A DNA stretch of 64,000 nt from Neonectria sp. B-13 (Eukaryota > Ascomycota > Sordariomycetes > Hypocreales > Nectriaceae), in contig NOKP01000009.1 in NCBI GenBank assembly GCA_002682825.1, positions 1,116,001 to 1,180,000 of the forward strand, written 5' to 3'. Made by a program: the position numbers and the translations under genes. This document shows positions 1-11,788 of the stretch, piece by piece. A model generated the notes under the pieces. It ran no database searches and was not told the DNA's origin. It saw nothing but the letters and a program-made list of their open reading frames with translations. The number at the start of each line of letters is the position of its first letter. The first letter of the stretch is position 1.

Positions 1-1782
1 TATCGAGTCAAGAAAAAGGACGACGAAGAGTACAAACCCGCAGCAAAGTCTGCATTGAAAAAGGCAGCCAACTACGCAGCCAACCAACGGAAGAAGCTTG
101 AGGCCGCCGCGAAACGAACAGAAAAGGAGGCATCAGAGGACGCAGCGCGCGAGGCGGTATTGGAAGAGGCCAAGAAGATTCAGATCGTCGATGATCCGAC
201 TCTTCCTAAACCTGTCCTGATTAGCCTCGCCGAGACTGATCCCGGTGTCATCGGCCACCTTCGCAAGAGCAAAGATGAGCCAAACGAGGCAGTACGTATC
301 CGCATTCAAGGCCGCGTCCAGCGCGTGGCCAAGCAAGGCGGCCTCGTCTTCGTGGTCTTACGTCGTGGAGTCAACAAAATGCAGTGTCTTCTCTCAGGCG
401 AGCTCTCAAAGACGTACGAGGCTTTGACCCTCACGCGGGAAACGGCCATGGAGATCACTGGCGAGCTGTGGGAAGTCCCGGTCGGCCATGACGCGCCCCT
501 GGACCGGGAGCTGCGTGCTGATTACTTCAGAATCATCTCACGAGCTCCCGGAGGAGACGACGCCTTCACAAACCAAGTGCCACTCGACGGGGATGCCCAA
601 ACACAACTCACCCTGCGCCACCTAGCTCTGCGTCACGAAAAGCCTCTGGACGTCATGTTTGTGCGGCATGTTGTCGAGGCTGCTTTCCATACAACGTATA
701 AGGAACTGGATTTCAAGAAAGTCAGCCCCCCGGCGCTTGTGCAGACCCAGGCTGAGGGTGGAGGTGCCTTGTTCAAGTTCGACTACTATGGTGAGACGTC
801 GTACTTGACTCAGTCCAGCCAGCTCTATCTAGAGACTGTCCTGCCTGTTCTTGGCGATGTTTACTGCATTGAGAAATCCTTCCGGGCAGAGAAGGCTCTC
901 ACAAGACGTCATGTAAGTGCCACTCCCACTTTAGCTAGCCAGATGGGCTCTTCTTTTCCACTTCCTCGAGAGGCCTGCGCACTTGTGCTCTAGCCGTTAC
1001 TGTATCGTCCGCTAAATCCAATAGCTCGCCGAATACACACACGTCGAAGCCGAGCTGGACTTCATAGCCTTCGAGGATCTTCTCGCTCACATTGAACACG
1101 TTATTTGCCGCGTAATCGACCTCACGCTGGAAACACCTAAAGCCGCCGAGGCCATCAAGAAGCACAACCCCGAGTTCTCTAAGCCTTCCCGGCCATTCCT
1201 TCGGATGCGTTACTCCGACGCTATCGAATGGCTGCGAGAGAGGGGCATCAAGAACGAGAATGATGAAGATCATGTCTTTGGTGATGACATGTAGGTTTTC
1301 CTCATCCCTATTCCTGAATTTACTGACTCGATCTGTCCAGTGCCGAAGCTGCTGAGCGCAAGATGACGGACGAAATCAACCGCCCCATCTTCCTCACTCA
1401 CTTTCCCGCCGAGATCAAGTCTTTTTATATGCCGAGATGTGAAGAAGATAAGCGCGTGACCGAGTCTGTTGATGTTCTGATGCCCGGGGTCGGTGAGATT
1501 GTGGGAGGCAGCATGAGAATTTGGGATTACGAGGAGCTCATGGCTGCGTACAAGCGTGAAGGCATCGATCCAACGAGCTACTATTGGTACACCGACCAAC
1601 GCAAATATGGCTCAACTCCTCATGGCGGATACGGCCTTGGAGCAGAAAGGTATGATATTGTTGGTTGTGTAGGATATTGTTAAGGCTAATGGTGGTGTAG
1701 ATTCCTGGCATGGCTTATGAAACTCTGGACAGTACGGGAGGCAAGCTTGTACCCGCGCTATATGGGTAGGTGCACACCGTAA
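1..1782 (+). CDS. DED81: Asparagine--tRNA ligase, cytosolic (5' end outside window)
   Basis: Class IIb aminoacyl-tRNA synthetase that charges tRNA-Asn in the cytosol. The frame is open from base 1, so the start lies upstream; 522 residues are visible after removing introns 913-1024, 1291-1340 and 1650-1700. A Lys/Glu/Ala-rich N-terminal extension is followed by an OB-fold anticodon-binding region ([17 protein letters not shown]) and the catalytic core. Motif 2 ([19 protein letters not shown]) is split by intron 1, and motif 3 ([13 protein letters not shown]) by intron 3. The [23 protein letters not shown] block (here VTESVDV) and the terminal RCTP fit eukaryotic AsnRS better than AspRS, which is the main alternative. 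It ends 366 bases from the BTB gene on the other strand. Identity is confident from the motifs; the yeast symbol is by family only. Confidence 0.93.
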
Positions 1783-2147
1783 ACGGATTTGAAGCCTAGG
1801 AGCTGCGGGGAGAAGATAGATGGTTAGGAGTGGTTTTAGTCTGGTAATTATTATAACGGTGGCTGTAGAGTGGGACATTCGATAGATTAACAGTCGTCCC
1901 GCTCGTCTGATAATGTGACACACTACGGTTGGTTCTTGTTTTGAAGATGCATAGAATTGACCATCCTGACCCTAGATTTTCGATTCTCTTACACATATCT
2001 ATACTCATTCATCATGCTAACTAATGTAACCCTCGTCCAGTCCGAAAAACGCCTGATATCAAACCCTGTTGAAAAACACCTCGCTTGACGTGATACCTCG
2101 TCGTTGGTTGTACAATCCGCCATCCCAAAGTCGACCAAAACGAAGAC
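1783..2147. other. Convergent 3' intergenic region
   Basis: Space between the stops of two convergent genes. It holds their 3' ends and no reading frame that looks coding. Confidence 0.6.
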
Positions 2148-3188
2148 TTATGGTTGCCTCAGTCTATGCACCTGCTCCTCCATCAGTTTACAATGAATGT
2201 CTGTCACCGGGTTTGGGATCCCGTTGATGATTTTCTTGACTTCGTCCAGGAGGAACGGTCCAGGATTGCACTTGTGGTGGTCGACGAGGGGCCTCTCGGC
2301 CGCTTTGCCGATGTCATGGATGATCAGGTTCGTCATCTTCCGGTAAAACCATAGAATGCTGTATTCGACGTCCTCCGGGTTTGGGAGTGGCCAAAGGCCC
2401 GCTCGGGCAAGGCAGAAGGTCATCGAGCCGAGAATCATGGACTCGCATCGGTGAGGGCCCATCCATTCTGCGTAGTGACACCATCTGGGCTTCTCGTCGA
2501 CTACAATCAGGTTTTCAACCATGTCGTGGAAGACATCGAGGAGCGCCTGGATCGTATCTATGCGGATTGCATCGATCCTCTCTGCTGTGAATTAGCTTCT
2601 GGGGTTTTATAGGGTTGAGCGCCACATACCAATAATCCCTGGGGGCATGCTAAGATCTTGGAATAGAGGGTCTCCGGAGCCAACAGGTCCCTCAGCCTCC
2701 ATCAGCATCTTGTGTGCGATCCTCGTGAACAAATCCTGCCTTCCCAGCTCCCATGAAACCCACAGGGCCTGCGCCATGGATGTCTGGGACTCGCCGGCAT
2801 CACTTTCGACCGTCTCCATCCATGAGTGAATCCAGGGCCCCAAAATCCGGGTACTGTCATAGTAGTCTGTCAAGGCCGTGAGGTCGTAAAGCTCGTTGAT
2901 GGGCAGTCTCTTTGGTACTCGGTGGAGATGGCCGTGGGAGATGTACATGAAGACTGCGAGCGGAACGGCTTTGTCTGCGGGAAGCTTGACGATCCACTCT
3001 TTCTTTCCAGAAGTGACATTTTGCTTCGACTCTGCGAAGTTTCCGAATAGCATCCGCTCAAATACCGGAGAGACTCGGGCCAGGGTTCGAGAGCAAGCTG
3101 TAAATATGATGGGACCAGAGTCCTCTGCTTGGCCGACTTGGAGTTTGACGTCGCCGTGAGGGTCAAACTCGATGGGCTCTGTAGACAT
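2148..3188 (-). CDS. BTB/POZ domain protein
   Basis: A 331-residue protein with an N-terminal BTB fold, the kind fungi often carry as multigene families; BTB domains dimerise and frequently recruit targets to Cullin-3 ligases, but no partner can be named here. The open frame starts with DPHGDVKLQVG and continues through SRTLARVSPVFERMLFGNF, the classic BTB core, then a helical C-terminal half. A 45-nt intron (2585-2629) joins PPGII to AERIDAIRI; it is short, but the frame is kept on both sides. The start chosen is the ATG giving MSTEPIEF. An in-frame ATG at 3251 would add 21 residues that look unlike the family. The molecular role is unknown. Confidence 0.8.
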
Positions 3189-3251
3189 AGTGTGCTGTTT
3201 TTGGCGGTGAATAATTGGCGACATTGAAGCGAGTGAACCGACAAGGGGCAT

Positions 3252-5650
3252 GACTTCTGGTGTTGCTCGCGTTCAATTATCCCCCGTCGTAATCTTATAT
3301 TACCTCTTCGTAGACGGCGTAAATGTTGTGGAAGGAGGCCACCACGGCCTCCGGCTGGCATCCTAATTATAGAAAAGGCCAAGACAATCCGTTTGACGAG
3401 GAAAGTTCGGGAGTGGCTTGAATTGCCCAAAGCCAGCCAGGGTCCAGTTTGCATGAAGTCTCCAGGAAGCCCGATTGGCGGAGTTTGGCTTCGAACGAGC
3501 CACCAGAAGAGACAGAGTGTCGCCAAGGGGTGTCGGCCTAGGATACGAGTCCAACGTTTTGAATCATGGCCGGCGCTATTATTAGAGGAAGACCCAGTTA
3601 TCTGCAAAAATCGATCATATATTGGGCGTTTCCCGCTGGGTCAGTGCTGTGATGGTCGCCTCGCTAGCGTTGAGCGACGGACGACACCGAATGTTTCTTT
3701 TCTATTCGCCTGTTTTCTGCGCTGCTGCGGAATTCAATGCGTCACTTGTGTGCAACCGTGCGATTCTCACGCTTCACCAAGAGTCTTGGCATCCAAAAGC
3801 GTTGCAGACTTGCAGCTTAGCCACTCTCGAGCGCCGGACACGGGGTTCTCGGGATCCGGGGGCTAATGAGACCCTGGTCCGGTAATACGTAATTTCATTA
3901 TATCTAGCACAAAGGTTTTAGGGCTGGGCATGACGACAGGGACCGGGCTCTTTCTATTTAAAAAGAAGTCAAGCTTAAACGATAACACCTCCCACGTGTT
4001 GGAGTGGATTTGATGGCCCGTTGTGAATCCCGGCTCAGCAGACATCGGACGAACCGGCATGAGTTTGCAGGGAGCCCCGGACATCTAGGGTTGCTTGGCC
4101 GAGAGGCGTTCGGGCCTCATTGATTGGAAGATGCTCCTCACGAAGGTAGTTCAGCTATCTTACTCTTTGCCTGATCGTTCCAGTTTAAATTTCGCCTCGG
4201 TTCCGAGAATCTACTTTCGAACACTTTCTGACGCCACATCTCAAGAAGTCTCCTCGCTGGCCAAATCTTTTCCGCCTTGCCCCTCCATTCCATACCGTGC
4301 TAGATAAAAGTCGATCTCAGTGATGCTCAGACCATCGTAGTCATGATAGTTATTTCGTGTAGATCATGGATAGTGTGTATGGATAGTGTGTATGGACTCG
4401 TTGTATTTCTCTGCTCCTAACATGATCGTTGTTGGATTTTCTTCTGCCTTCCCGCGAGGGTGTAGGGTAGGTCAGTTTGAGAGGAGCGTTTGCAGAAAGC
4501 TTTACAGGTAACCGATAGTTTTTGCTCACTCAGTCAAGTCAATCAATTAATATTGACGCCTTATGTCTGACTTATATGACACCTTAGCAAAAGTCATCTA
4601 CCCTCTATCCTTTAGAACTTTCATCCCAAGTCTGATGCATTTACTAGAAGCTTTTTCACCTGCCGGATTATCAGCTACAGGATTTTTTTCAATGCAAACC
4701 ATTAGTTTAGTGCCTGGTATGAGAGTTGAGAAGTATGTAGTGGCGGCTAACTTTAGACGGCAGTTAGGAGTCAATGGAGCTCGCTTCACTCTACTTGAAA
4801 ATGGAATGCTGTATTGGCCACCTGCAAGTCCATTTGAATGACACCAATGGACGATGAAAGAACAATGATCTGACAACATCCCCGGCTTTCCTCCCAGAAG
4901 CCAGATGCGAGTGAGTGTTCAAGCCGATTTTAGAAGAAGTAGCATGACTCATTCATTTATGGAGAGGCCCACCGTTTTCTGGAGTTGTGAAGACTCGAGT
5001 TCTCGCGCACAGAGATAACAAATGTGACTCGATTACAGAGTACCTTGATAGGTCTGTTGATTTTTGTTGATTTCCAAGTCGTAGAAGTGTCTCGAATTCT
5101 GGTCCATGGGTAGAATCTCCATTTAAGGCGTAATGCACAAGTTATTACAACCGTGGTGTTCTCGACAAGCCGCGGAGACGCCAAGGCCCGAACACGGACT
5201 TTCCCGGGGATTCGGTTTTTGGAAGAACCTACACACTAGGATCTCAACCGACTAGGCTCGTTTTGGCAGGTTACGCCGACTACCCAAATCCTACTGGAGG
5301 TGAGGGCATATCCTGGAGTCTAGTTGGCCCGGTCTACGCTCAATCAAGACATTTTCCTCTGCTCGTCCCGCCCTCCACAGGGCGATCTGCGTAGCCTAAA
5401 CAGGAAGAAGTCATAGTTGTCTTCGTTCGGGCATTATACCCGGCAAGCGAAGGATTACGTTATCCCTCGTTGAAAACTTCCTGTCCCATCAGATGAGCTC
5501 TTCGAGATGCATACGCCTCTGGAACCCCACCTGAGACTTCGAGGCGTTGATAAAAGTCAAGCCTCTTCGTTGCAGAAGCAGTCCAAACAATACCAGACAA
5601 AACACACCTCTAGCACTGTTTCTACAAAGGCTTGAGTTTCAAAGACTACC
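3252..5650. other. 2.4 kb region without a recognisable gene
   Basis: Only short, compositionally odd open frames occur here, none with a recognisable domain. It contains the upstream regions of the BTB and MFS genes and a small tandem duplication near 4367-4394. No transposon ends or tRNA were recognised. Confidence 0.5.
4367..4394. repeat. Two tandem copies of a 13-bp unit
   Basis: The unit TGGATAGTGTGTA occurs twice in a row. It is a short local duplication with no apparent coding role. Confidence 0.6.
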
Positions 5651-7306
5651 ATGGCTCAACCAGCCGCCAAGGGACAAGTCAACGAAGGCGTCCTTGCCCA
5701 GGAAGACCAAACCAGCAACGATGGCTTTGACATTTTGGACCAGAAGCAACTCGAGCTGCTCGGCCGTCAGCGACCAGCTGCCTTTTCATCCTGGCTCGTC
5801 GAAACTGGCTTTGTCCTCGCCGTTGTGGGATCGATGATGATGAGCGAATACACCATCAGCGGCTTCAACATCGCCCTCCCGGCCCTGGCCGAGACGCTCA
5901 ACATCCCGGAGTCGGCACGAACCTGGCCCGCCGCCGTCCCTAACTTGACAACCGCCGTCCTTCTACTTCCCTTTGCACGTCTCTCGGAGCGCTATGGCGG
6001 CCGCGTTGTCTTTCTCGGCGGCCACGTCTGGCTGCTCGTCTGGTCGTTGATTTGCGGCTTCAGCCAGAACACGACGATGCTGATTGTGTGTCGAGCCATG
6101 CAAGGCATTGGATCCTCTGCTTTCCTGCCTGCGAGTCTGGCTCTCATGGGCCAAACATACCGACCCGGTCCGCGGAAGAACATGGTGTTTAGTGCATACG
6201 CAGCGTCTGGCTGCATTGGGTTTTACTTTGGCATCATCATGGGAGCCGTCTCGGCCGAGATTATCGGATGGAGATGGTTCTTCTGGATGGGTGCCGTCTG
6301 CGTCTTTATCATTGCCGCCACTGGCTATCTCACCATCCCAGCAAACCTCGGAGATGCCAACCCGGATATTCGCATGGACTGGTGGGGACTCTGCACCATC
6401 GTCCCGGGACTGGCCCTCGTTGTGTTCGCCCTCACCGACGGAGGCCATGCCCCGGACGGCTGGCGGACTCCGTACATATACGTCACCTTCATCTTCGGCT
6501 TCCTCCTGCTTTGCGCTGCCGTCTACGTGGAGGGATGGGTGTCGGCCCAACCGTTGTTCCCAGCTGAGCTGTTCCGCCCCAAGTACATGAAGCGACTGGT
6601 TGCCTCTCTGTTCCTTTCATACGGCATTTTTGGACTGTTCATGTTCTATGCTAGTTTCTAGTAAGTTGTCACACTGCTTTCTGCACTATTTGGAGGATTC
6701 TTTGGCTAACCAATATGCAGTATCGAAACTGTGCTTAATAAATCACCCATGAAGACCGCCGCGTGGTTCTCTCCGCTCGCGATCGGCGGTCTTATCTTAG
6801 CACTGGTGGGAGGGTTGGTGCTGCATCTCTTGCCAGGCCGACTCATGCTCATCATCTCCGGATTTGGCTTTCTGATCTCTGTGCTTTTGTTTGCCTTGAT
6901 CCCGGAGGACCCCCAGTCGGAGCGGTTCCTGTTCTGGGCGTACATATTCCCGGCGATGCTGTGCGGCACGATCGGCGTCGACATCACCTTCAACGTGACC
7001 AACATCTTCATCACGACCTCGATGCCTCGGCGGCTGCAAGCCGTTGCCGGAGCGCTCTGCAGCAGTCTGCTGTATCTCGGCATGGCCTTTTGGCTGGGAG
7101 TGGGTGAGCTGGCAGTCACTGTTACGCTTGATCACCGCGGGAAAGAAAACGTACCTCAACGTGAACAATTCCAGATTGGATTCTGGACAGGCGTTGCGCT
7201 GGCTGTTGCGTCGTTGTGTTTGGTTGTGACGATCAACTTAGGCTCGGCGACGGCGTCACTGACGGCAGACGAGCAGGCTGAGATGGAACGACGTGAGAAG
7301 GCTTGA
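5651..7306 (+). CDS. MFS efflux transporter, DHA2 (14-TM) type
   Basis: A 531-residue polytopic membrane protein of the drug:H+ antiporter branch of the major facilitator superfamily, expected in the plasma membrane exporting small molecules. After a soluble N-terminal tail of about 50 residues come closely spaced hydrophobic segments. The loop after TM2 carries a motif A variant (ARLSERYGGR), and the region NMVFSAYAASGCIGFYFG resembles the motif C helix of antiporters. One 60-nt intron (6661-6720, GTAAGT...GCAG) joins FMFYASF to YIETVLNK. The start ATG lies in ACCATGG context. Many fungal homologues are annotated as multidrug or aminotriazole resistance pumps; the substrate cannot be read from sequence. 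It is flanked by a gene-free stretch upstream and the GNAT gene downstream on the opposite strand. Confidence 0.88.
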
Positions 7307-7636
7307 TGCAAGAATACACGAGAACAAGATATTTTCCTTGGTCCTAGTTGGTATAGAGTTACGGCGTAGATGCATATTTTGCTTGGGACTGGTATTTTAG
7401 AAGGGGTTTTAGAAGGGGTTTTAGAAGGGTTATTTAGAAGGCTTGAGTTGATGAGAGGGATTAAATAGGGTTACGGAGTACAGTTGGCGATAATGAAATA
7501 ATGATATAAGAGGCGGCGCCCGGTTATGATTAAGATGTGCCACAGTCCTCCCGTGGCGTTATTAAGTACAAATTCATGCAACAAACGCCTTCAACGGCAG
7601 CCACTCTGATCTAGAACTGCAACTATTGAAGTTATT
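7307..7636. other. Convergent spacer between MFS and GNAT genes
   Basis: 3' ends of two convergent genes. Apart from the 12-bp tandem repeat nothing was recognised. Confidence 0.5.
7394..7440. repeat. Tandem 12-bp repeat in the MFS 3' region
   Basis: Three near-perfect copies of TTTTAGAAGGGG followed by a degenerate fourth, about 90 bases after the stop codon of the MFS gene. Probably part of its 3' UTR or of the spacer. Confidence 0.7.
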
Positions 7637-8422
7637 TTAATGCTGACTTGACTCCCCCGCCTCCCATTCCCTCACAGCAGCTGACAATGCGTTGGTGGCT
7701 CGCATCTGCCGTGCGGTGACGGGGCCGTTGAACATGGAATGCAGAGGCATGGCGCTGTTGGCGTGGTCGGCGGCAAACTCCACTGTGCACTTGCGGCCAA
7801 GAGTTTGTTTGGCCGTCTTGATGGCTTCACGGAGCATGTCGCCTCCCAATCCGCGACGACGATACCTGAGATTGGTCGTCCAGGCGCGAACAGTGGCTTT
7901 GCCGCTGTCCTTGGCCTTTCCTCGGGCGCTGCCCCGGTGAAGCTGGAGGATGACGGTCGCGATGATCTCGGTGCCGTAACGCGCCCCGAGAACGATATTA
8001 TCCGCGGGGTCTGATTCTGAACCATAGAGCCAGTTGGGCCAGTCGGTCTCTTCTGCGATGCGGATGTATGCGCTTGTGGCGTAGCGGATTGCTAGGAAGT
8101 AGGTGATCACGATGCCGGAGTACGTGGTGAGCATGGACACGGCGTCTCTCCGGAGGGGATCTGTGGCAAAATGCGCGACGGAAACGACGGCGACGAGGAC
8201 GGAGACACAGAGCGGGTTGAAGATGAGGGCTCGCGAGGCGACTTGGCGCTCCTGGGCAATGCTGTCGGCGACGAGATTGAGGGCGTCTGTCTTGTCGGTG
8301 GGCGCCGTGAGGACTTCAAAGGTGAGCGCACGGTCGTCCTCTGGTACGGGAGTTTTGGCTGGAGACATGGCGACTGCGGATGAGGAGGGAGGCTGGAGCT
8401 GGGTTGGTGAGGTGAGAGACAT
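7637..8422 (-). CDS. Membrane-tethered GNAT N-acetyltransferase-like protein
   Basis: An intronless 261-residue protein. Two hydrophobic segments lie near residues 66-86 (LIFNPLCVSVLVAVVSV) and 97-115 (TYSGIVITYFLAI), and the GNAT-like part follows. The acetyl-CoA-binding motif A is visible as RYRRRGLGGDML, after a beta strand around TEIIATVILQL. GNAT proteins transfer the acetyl group of acetyl-CoA to amines; with two membrane helices this one probably sits on an internal membrane facing the cytosol. The acceptor is unknown. The start is a true ATG and the first 50 residues are Ser/Pro-rich and probably disordered. It is divergent from the phosphate transporter, sharing a spacer of about 1 kb. 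Confidence 0.72.
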   Translation of the reverse strand: MSLTSPTQLQPPSSSAVAMSPAKTPVPEDDRALTFEVLTAPTDKTDALNLVADSIAQERQVASRALIFNPLCVSVLVAVVSVAHFATDPLRRDAVSMLTTYSGIVITYFLAIRYATSAYIRIAEETDWPNWLYGSESDPADNIVLGARYGTEIIATVILQLHRGSARGKAKDSGKATVRAWTTNLRYRRRGLGGDMLREAIKTAKQTLGRKCTVEFAADHANSAMPLHSMFNGPVTARQMRATNALSAAVREWEAGESSQH

Positions 8423-9480
8423 GGTGATGGTGTAGATGGAGAATGTTGGTGGACGACGCTTTGGCGGCGAGAGCGAAGATGCAAGTGCAAATACGCTTAA
8501 GGAATAAGAAACAAGGGAGTGGGGGCACGTTTAAACCACACGTTCGTCTGGGAGAAAGGATTACAAGAGCAGTCACGGTCTATTGCTTCCAGAATCACCC
8601 AGCTGGAGCACCATTGAGGCGAATGTCGACCGACCAGCTCAGAGACGGCAAATGCGTGCCGACTCTTCCAACTCGGCCGACCAACGAGAACCCGGTCAAT
8701 GAGAACGCCTTCATCACGTCGCCCGGGAAGCCTCTAGGCCCGTCCCCTCGGTGTCCCAAAGAGGATAACTCAATCAGCAACAAGCTTACTCGCACGCGCA
8801 GCAAAGTCGCCCCGCTCCACCAGCCCACGCCCTCGGTGATCCTTTCCAGTGGCACAACCACCAACAGAGCCGCAATCCCAGAACGAACGCGTGCCGTCTC
8901 TGCCGGACGACCCATGCCTGGCGGAAACGCGGCTATCGAGATGCCAAGGACGTGGCCAAGAGACTTGGCATCCGAGAACACGGGGTGGTTTCGCGGCCTC
9001 TGATTGGCTCCCTGTTCGTCAACCTCGAATTGTCTCGTGCCAGAATGCTATACCGAGACGGGCCATGCTAGGCTTTTCAACATCGTCGGCTTTTCAGCCA
9101 GCTGGAGATTCTTCGGCCGGAGGCGAACCACTGTCTGAACGGTCGGATCATTGGCTCGTCTGCTCTGTCTTTTGGCGTGTCGTGGTTGACGTAACCTGCG
9201 AAGCTACGGGGGTTGTCGTGGAGTCGTGTGTCTCCCTATTCCACGGGGCATTTTCCATGGACCAGGACAAGGGGCCCAGGCGATAACCAGATGCCTTAAT
9301 ACCGTCTCCGTTCATATTTAATACTCATCTGCTCCGTTCCCTGTTGCTTTTGCCCTCTCTCGTGCAGATTTGTTCACCAGCCCGCAGAGCTCTTATACAG
9401 TCTCGTCTCTCCCTCCTTCTCCCTTCTCTTCTCCCTTTACTCTCTTGAAACTTGAACAACCCCCAAGTGATACAGCAGCA
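8423..9480. other. Divergent promoter region, GNAT / phosphate transporter
   Basis: About 1 kb between two divergent genes. Open frames on both strands here look like composition artefacts of GC-rich sequence. The transporter-proximal part includes a long C/T-rich tract. Confidence 0.5.
9401..9447 (+). promoter_or_regulatory. Pyrimidine-rich tract upstream of phosphate transporter
   Basis: An almost unbroken C/T run ends about 35 bases before the start codon. Such tracts are usual just upstream of strongly expressed filamentous-fungal genes and often mark the transcription start zone. The assignment is inferred from position and composition. Confidence 0.5.
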
Positions 9481-11403
9481 ATGGCCGACTCGACCCCTCA
9501 GAGCGGCACTCCCGCCGTCGCCAAGACGGCCGGAGGCAACAATGCCTTCCACAACTTCCACAACGACTTCGCCCACGTCGTCGACCCCAACGAGCGCCGC
9601 CGTCTTGCCCTCGCTGAGATCGACAAGGCACCCTTCGGCTGGTACCACGTGCGAGCCTGTGTCGTCGCCGGTGTAGGCTTCTTCACAGATTCCTACGACA
9701 TCTTCGTCGTCTCCATGTTGACCATCATGCTCGGCATCGTCTACTTCCCCGAAACCGGCAAGATGCCCACCAGCTCCGACAACGCCATCAAGCTGTCCAC
9801 CTCGGCCGGTACCGTCATTGGCCAGCTCGGCTTCGGTATGCTTGCTGATATCGTCGGCCGAAAGCGCATGTACGGCATGGAGTTGTTGATTATCATCTTT
9901 GCGACCCTCGCCCAGTCCCTCACCAGCGGCTCGCCTGCGTGCTCCATCGTCGGTGTCATCATCTTCTGGCGTGTGATCATGGGCGTGGGTATTGGAGGAG
10001 ATTACCCTCTTTCTTCCATCATCACTTCCGAGTATGTCTCCTTGTCTGCTGTTGTGAGGTGACTTATGCTGACAAGCTCTGTAGGTTCGCTACCACCAAG
10101 TGGCGTGGTGCCATGATGGGCGCCGTCTTTGCCATGCAGGGCATTGGTCAGCTCGTTGCCGCTCTCGTCATGATGTTCTTGACTCTCGGCTTCAAGTCTC
10201 AGCTCGAGAAGGCCCCTGATGTTGATCAGTGCGACGGTTCTTGCCAGGTTGCCGTCGACAAGATGTGGCGTACCCTGGTCGGCTTTGGCGCCGTTCCCGC
10301 CTGCATCGCTCTCTACTGTAAGTACTAAATCCTAGTCACGATCCAAATACCTTGGCATTACTTGGCGTCTTGGCAATCCTCACTTGCTCGCGTGACTTGA
10401 CTAACACCTCAACCCAGACCGTCTGACCATCCCCGAGACCCCCCGCTACACCTTCGACGTCGCCCGCGATGTTGAGAAGGCCGACGAGGACGTCAAGGCC
10501 TACGTCGCCGGTAAGCACGGAGGTAGCACCGACGATGTCGCCCGCGCCGAGGCCCAGAAGGTCGCCCGCCAGGACCTCCAGGTCCCCAAGGCCAGCTGGC
10601 GCGACTTCTGCCGCCACTATGGCAAGCTCAAGAACTTCAAGCTCCTCCTCGGAACTGCTGGCTCATGGTTCTGTCTCGATGTGGCCTTTTATGGTCTCTC
10701 CTTGAACAACGGTACCATTCTCAAGGTCATTGGGTACTCTACCAAGGATGCCAACAACGTCTACGAGTACCTGCACAACACCGCTGTCGGCAACATCATT
10801 ATCGTTCTTGCCGGTGCTGTTCCTGGATACTGGGTCTCTGTTGCTACTATTGATACTATCGGCCGCAAGCCTATCCAGCTGGGTGGTTTTGCTATCCTGA
10901 CCATTCTCTTCGTCGTCATGGGTTTCGGGTACAACCACATTCCCTCCAACGGCCTCCTTGCCATTTACGTTCTTGCCCAGTTCTTCTTCAACTTCGGTAA
11001 GACCTCTTCATATACACTGTTGAATCCTTATTAACCTATAATAGGCCCCAACACTACCACCTTTATCGTCCCCGGCGAGGTCTTCCCTACTCGATACAGA
11101 TCTACTTCGCACGGTATCTCTGCCGCCTCCGGCAAGATCGGCTCCATCATCGGCCAGGGCGCCATCTCTATCCTGCGCACTCGTGGTGCCACCAAGGACA
11201 ACGAGGCTCCCTGGATGGACCACGTCCTCGAGATCTACGCCCTCTTCATGCTTCTCGGCTGCTTCACCACTCTCCTCATCCCCGAGACGGCTCGCAAGAC
11301 CCTAGAGGAGCTGAGTGGCGAGGACGACTACGCCAACCACGGCGGCGAGACCAGTGTCGCTGATGGCGATTCTGCCACCGCCAGGGCCGACAAGAGCGTC
11401 TAA
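9481..11403 (+). CDS. High-affinity inorganic phosphate:H+ symporter, Pho84/PHO-5 type
   Basis: A 573-residue plasma-membrane MFS protein of the phosphate:H+ symporter family, taking up phosphate with protons. Introns at 10032-10084, 10318-10417 and 10997-11044 keep the frame. Visible family marks are FFTDSYDIFVVS in TM1, LADIVGRKRMYG after TM2, the PHS signature GIGGDYPLSSIITSE at the first intron, IPETPRYTFDVARD at the end of the first half, and PGEVFPTRYRSTSHG late in the second half. About twelve hydrophobic segments are present with the usual central hydrophilic loop. The start is the ATG of MADSTPQSG; an open frame further upstream is 5' UTR. Phosphate-starvation control would be expected, but no CACGTG site was found close upstream. 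Confidence 0.94.
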
Positions 11404-11788
11404 GTGGGACAGCCATGGTTCCGCCTGGGCAGCGTTTTGTCCTCGACAACCTAAATTCACATCACTAAAGGGGAGAATCTATTCTGTCACGCTAGTCCTT
11501 GCTTCGAACCATACCCAGTACCAGAATGCAAGCTTTTTACATACAATACATACTTAATTACGTTACTACCCCATGTTATCGAGCTTCTCATAATCATTGT
11601 GACACTTTCGTGGGCGTGAGCATGTGGATCTGAACTGGACGACATTCGCCGAGAAGTAAACATGTCGCATTATACGTATATAGCCCGATTCTAAAACTTC
11701 CAGGGCCCCTAAATCCTAGTTCTGATAAGATGTACTGAGAAAAACCACTCGTAGACACAAGTCCTTCATTACTCCAATGTCAAGTCCC
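11404..11788. other. Convergent spacer after phosphate transporter
   Basis: 3' regions of two convergent genes. No other element recognised. Confidence 0.5.

Noticed and set aside
3393..3866. 157-codon plus-strand open frame
   Set aside because: No domain, odd composition, no homologous feel and no splice partner; in a gene-poor region.
4081..4160. TTGCTTGGCCGAG string resembling the start of a Leu/Ser tRNA
   Set aside because: No matching T-arm or acceptor 3' strand follows within tRNA length.
4563..4841. 92-codon plus-strand open frame with an overlapping minus-strand frame
   Set aside because: No recognisable motif, and the opposite frame is equally open, which argues for chance.
8526..8544. 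Two CACGTT sites as possible Pho4/NUC-1 targets
   Set aside because: They lie more than 900 bases from the transporter start and CACGTT is weak and common; no CACGTG was seen nearby.
8443..9003. 186-codon plus-strand frame and 128-codon minus-strand frame
   Set aside because: Both lie in the divergent promoter and show no domain; GC-rich chance frames.
9370..9480. N-terminal extension of the phosphate transporter frame
   Set aside because: It is C/T-rich 5' UTR sequence; family members start near MADSTPQ.
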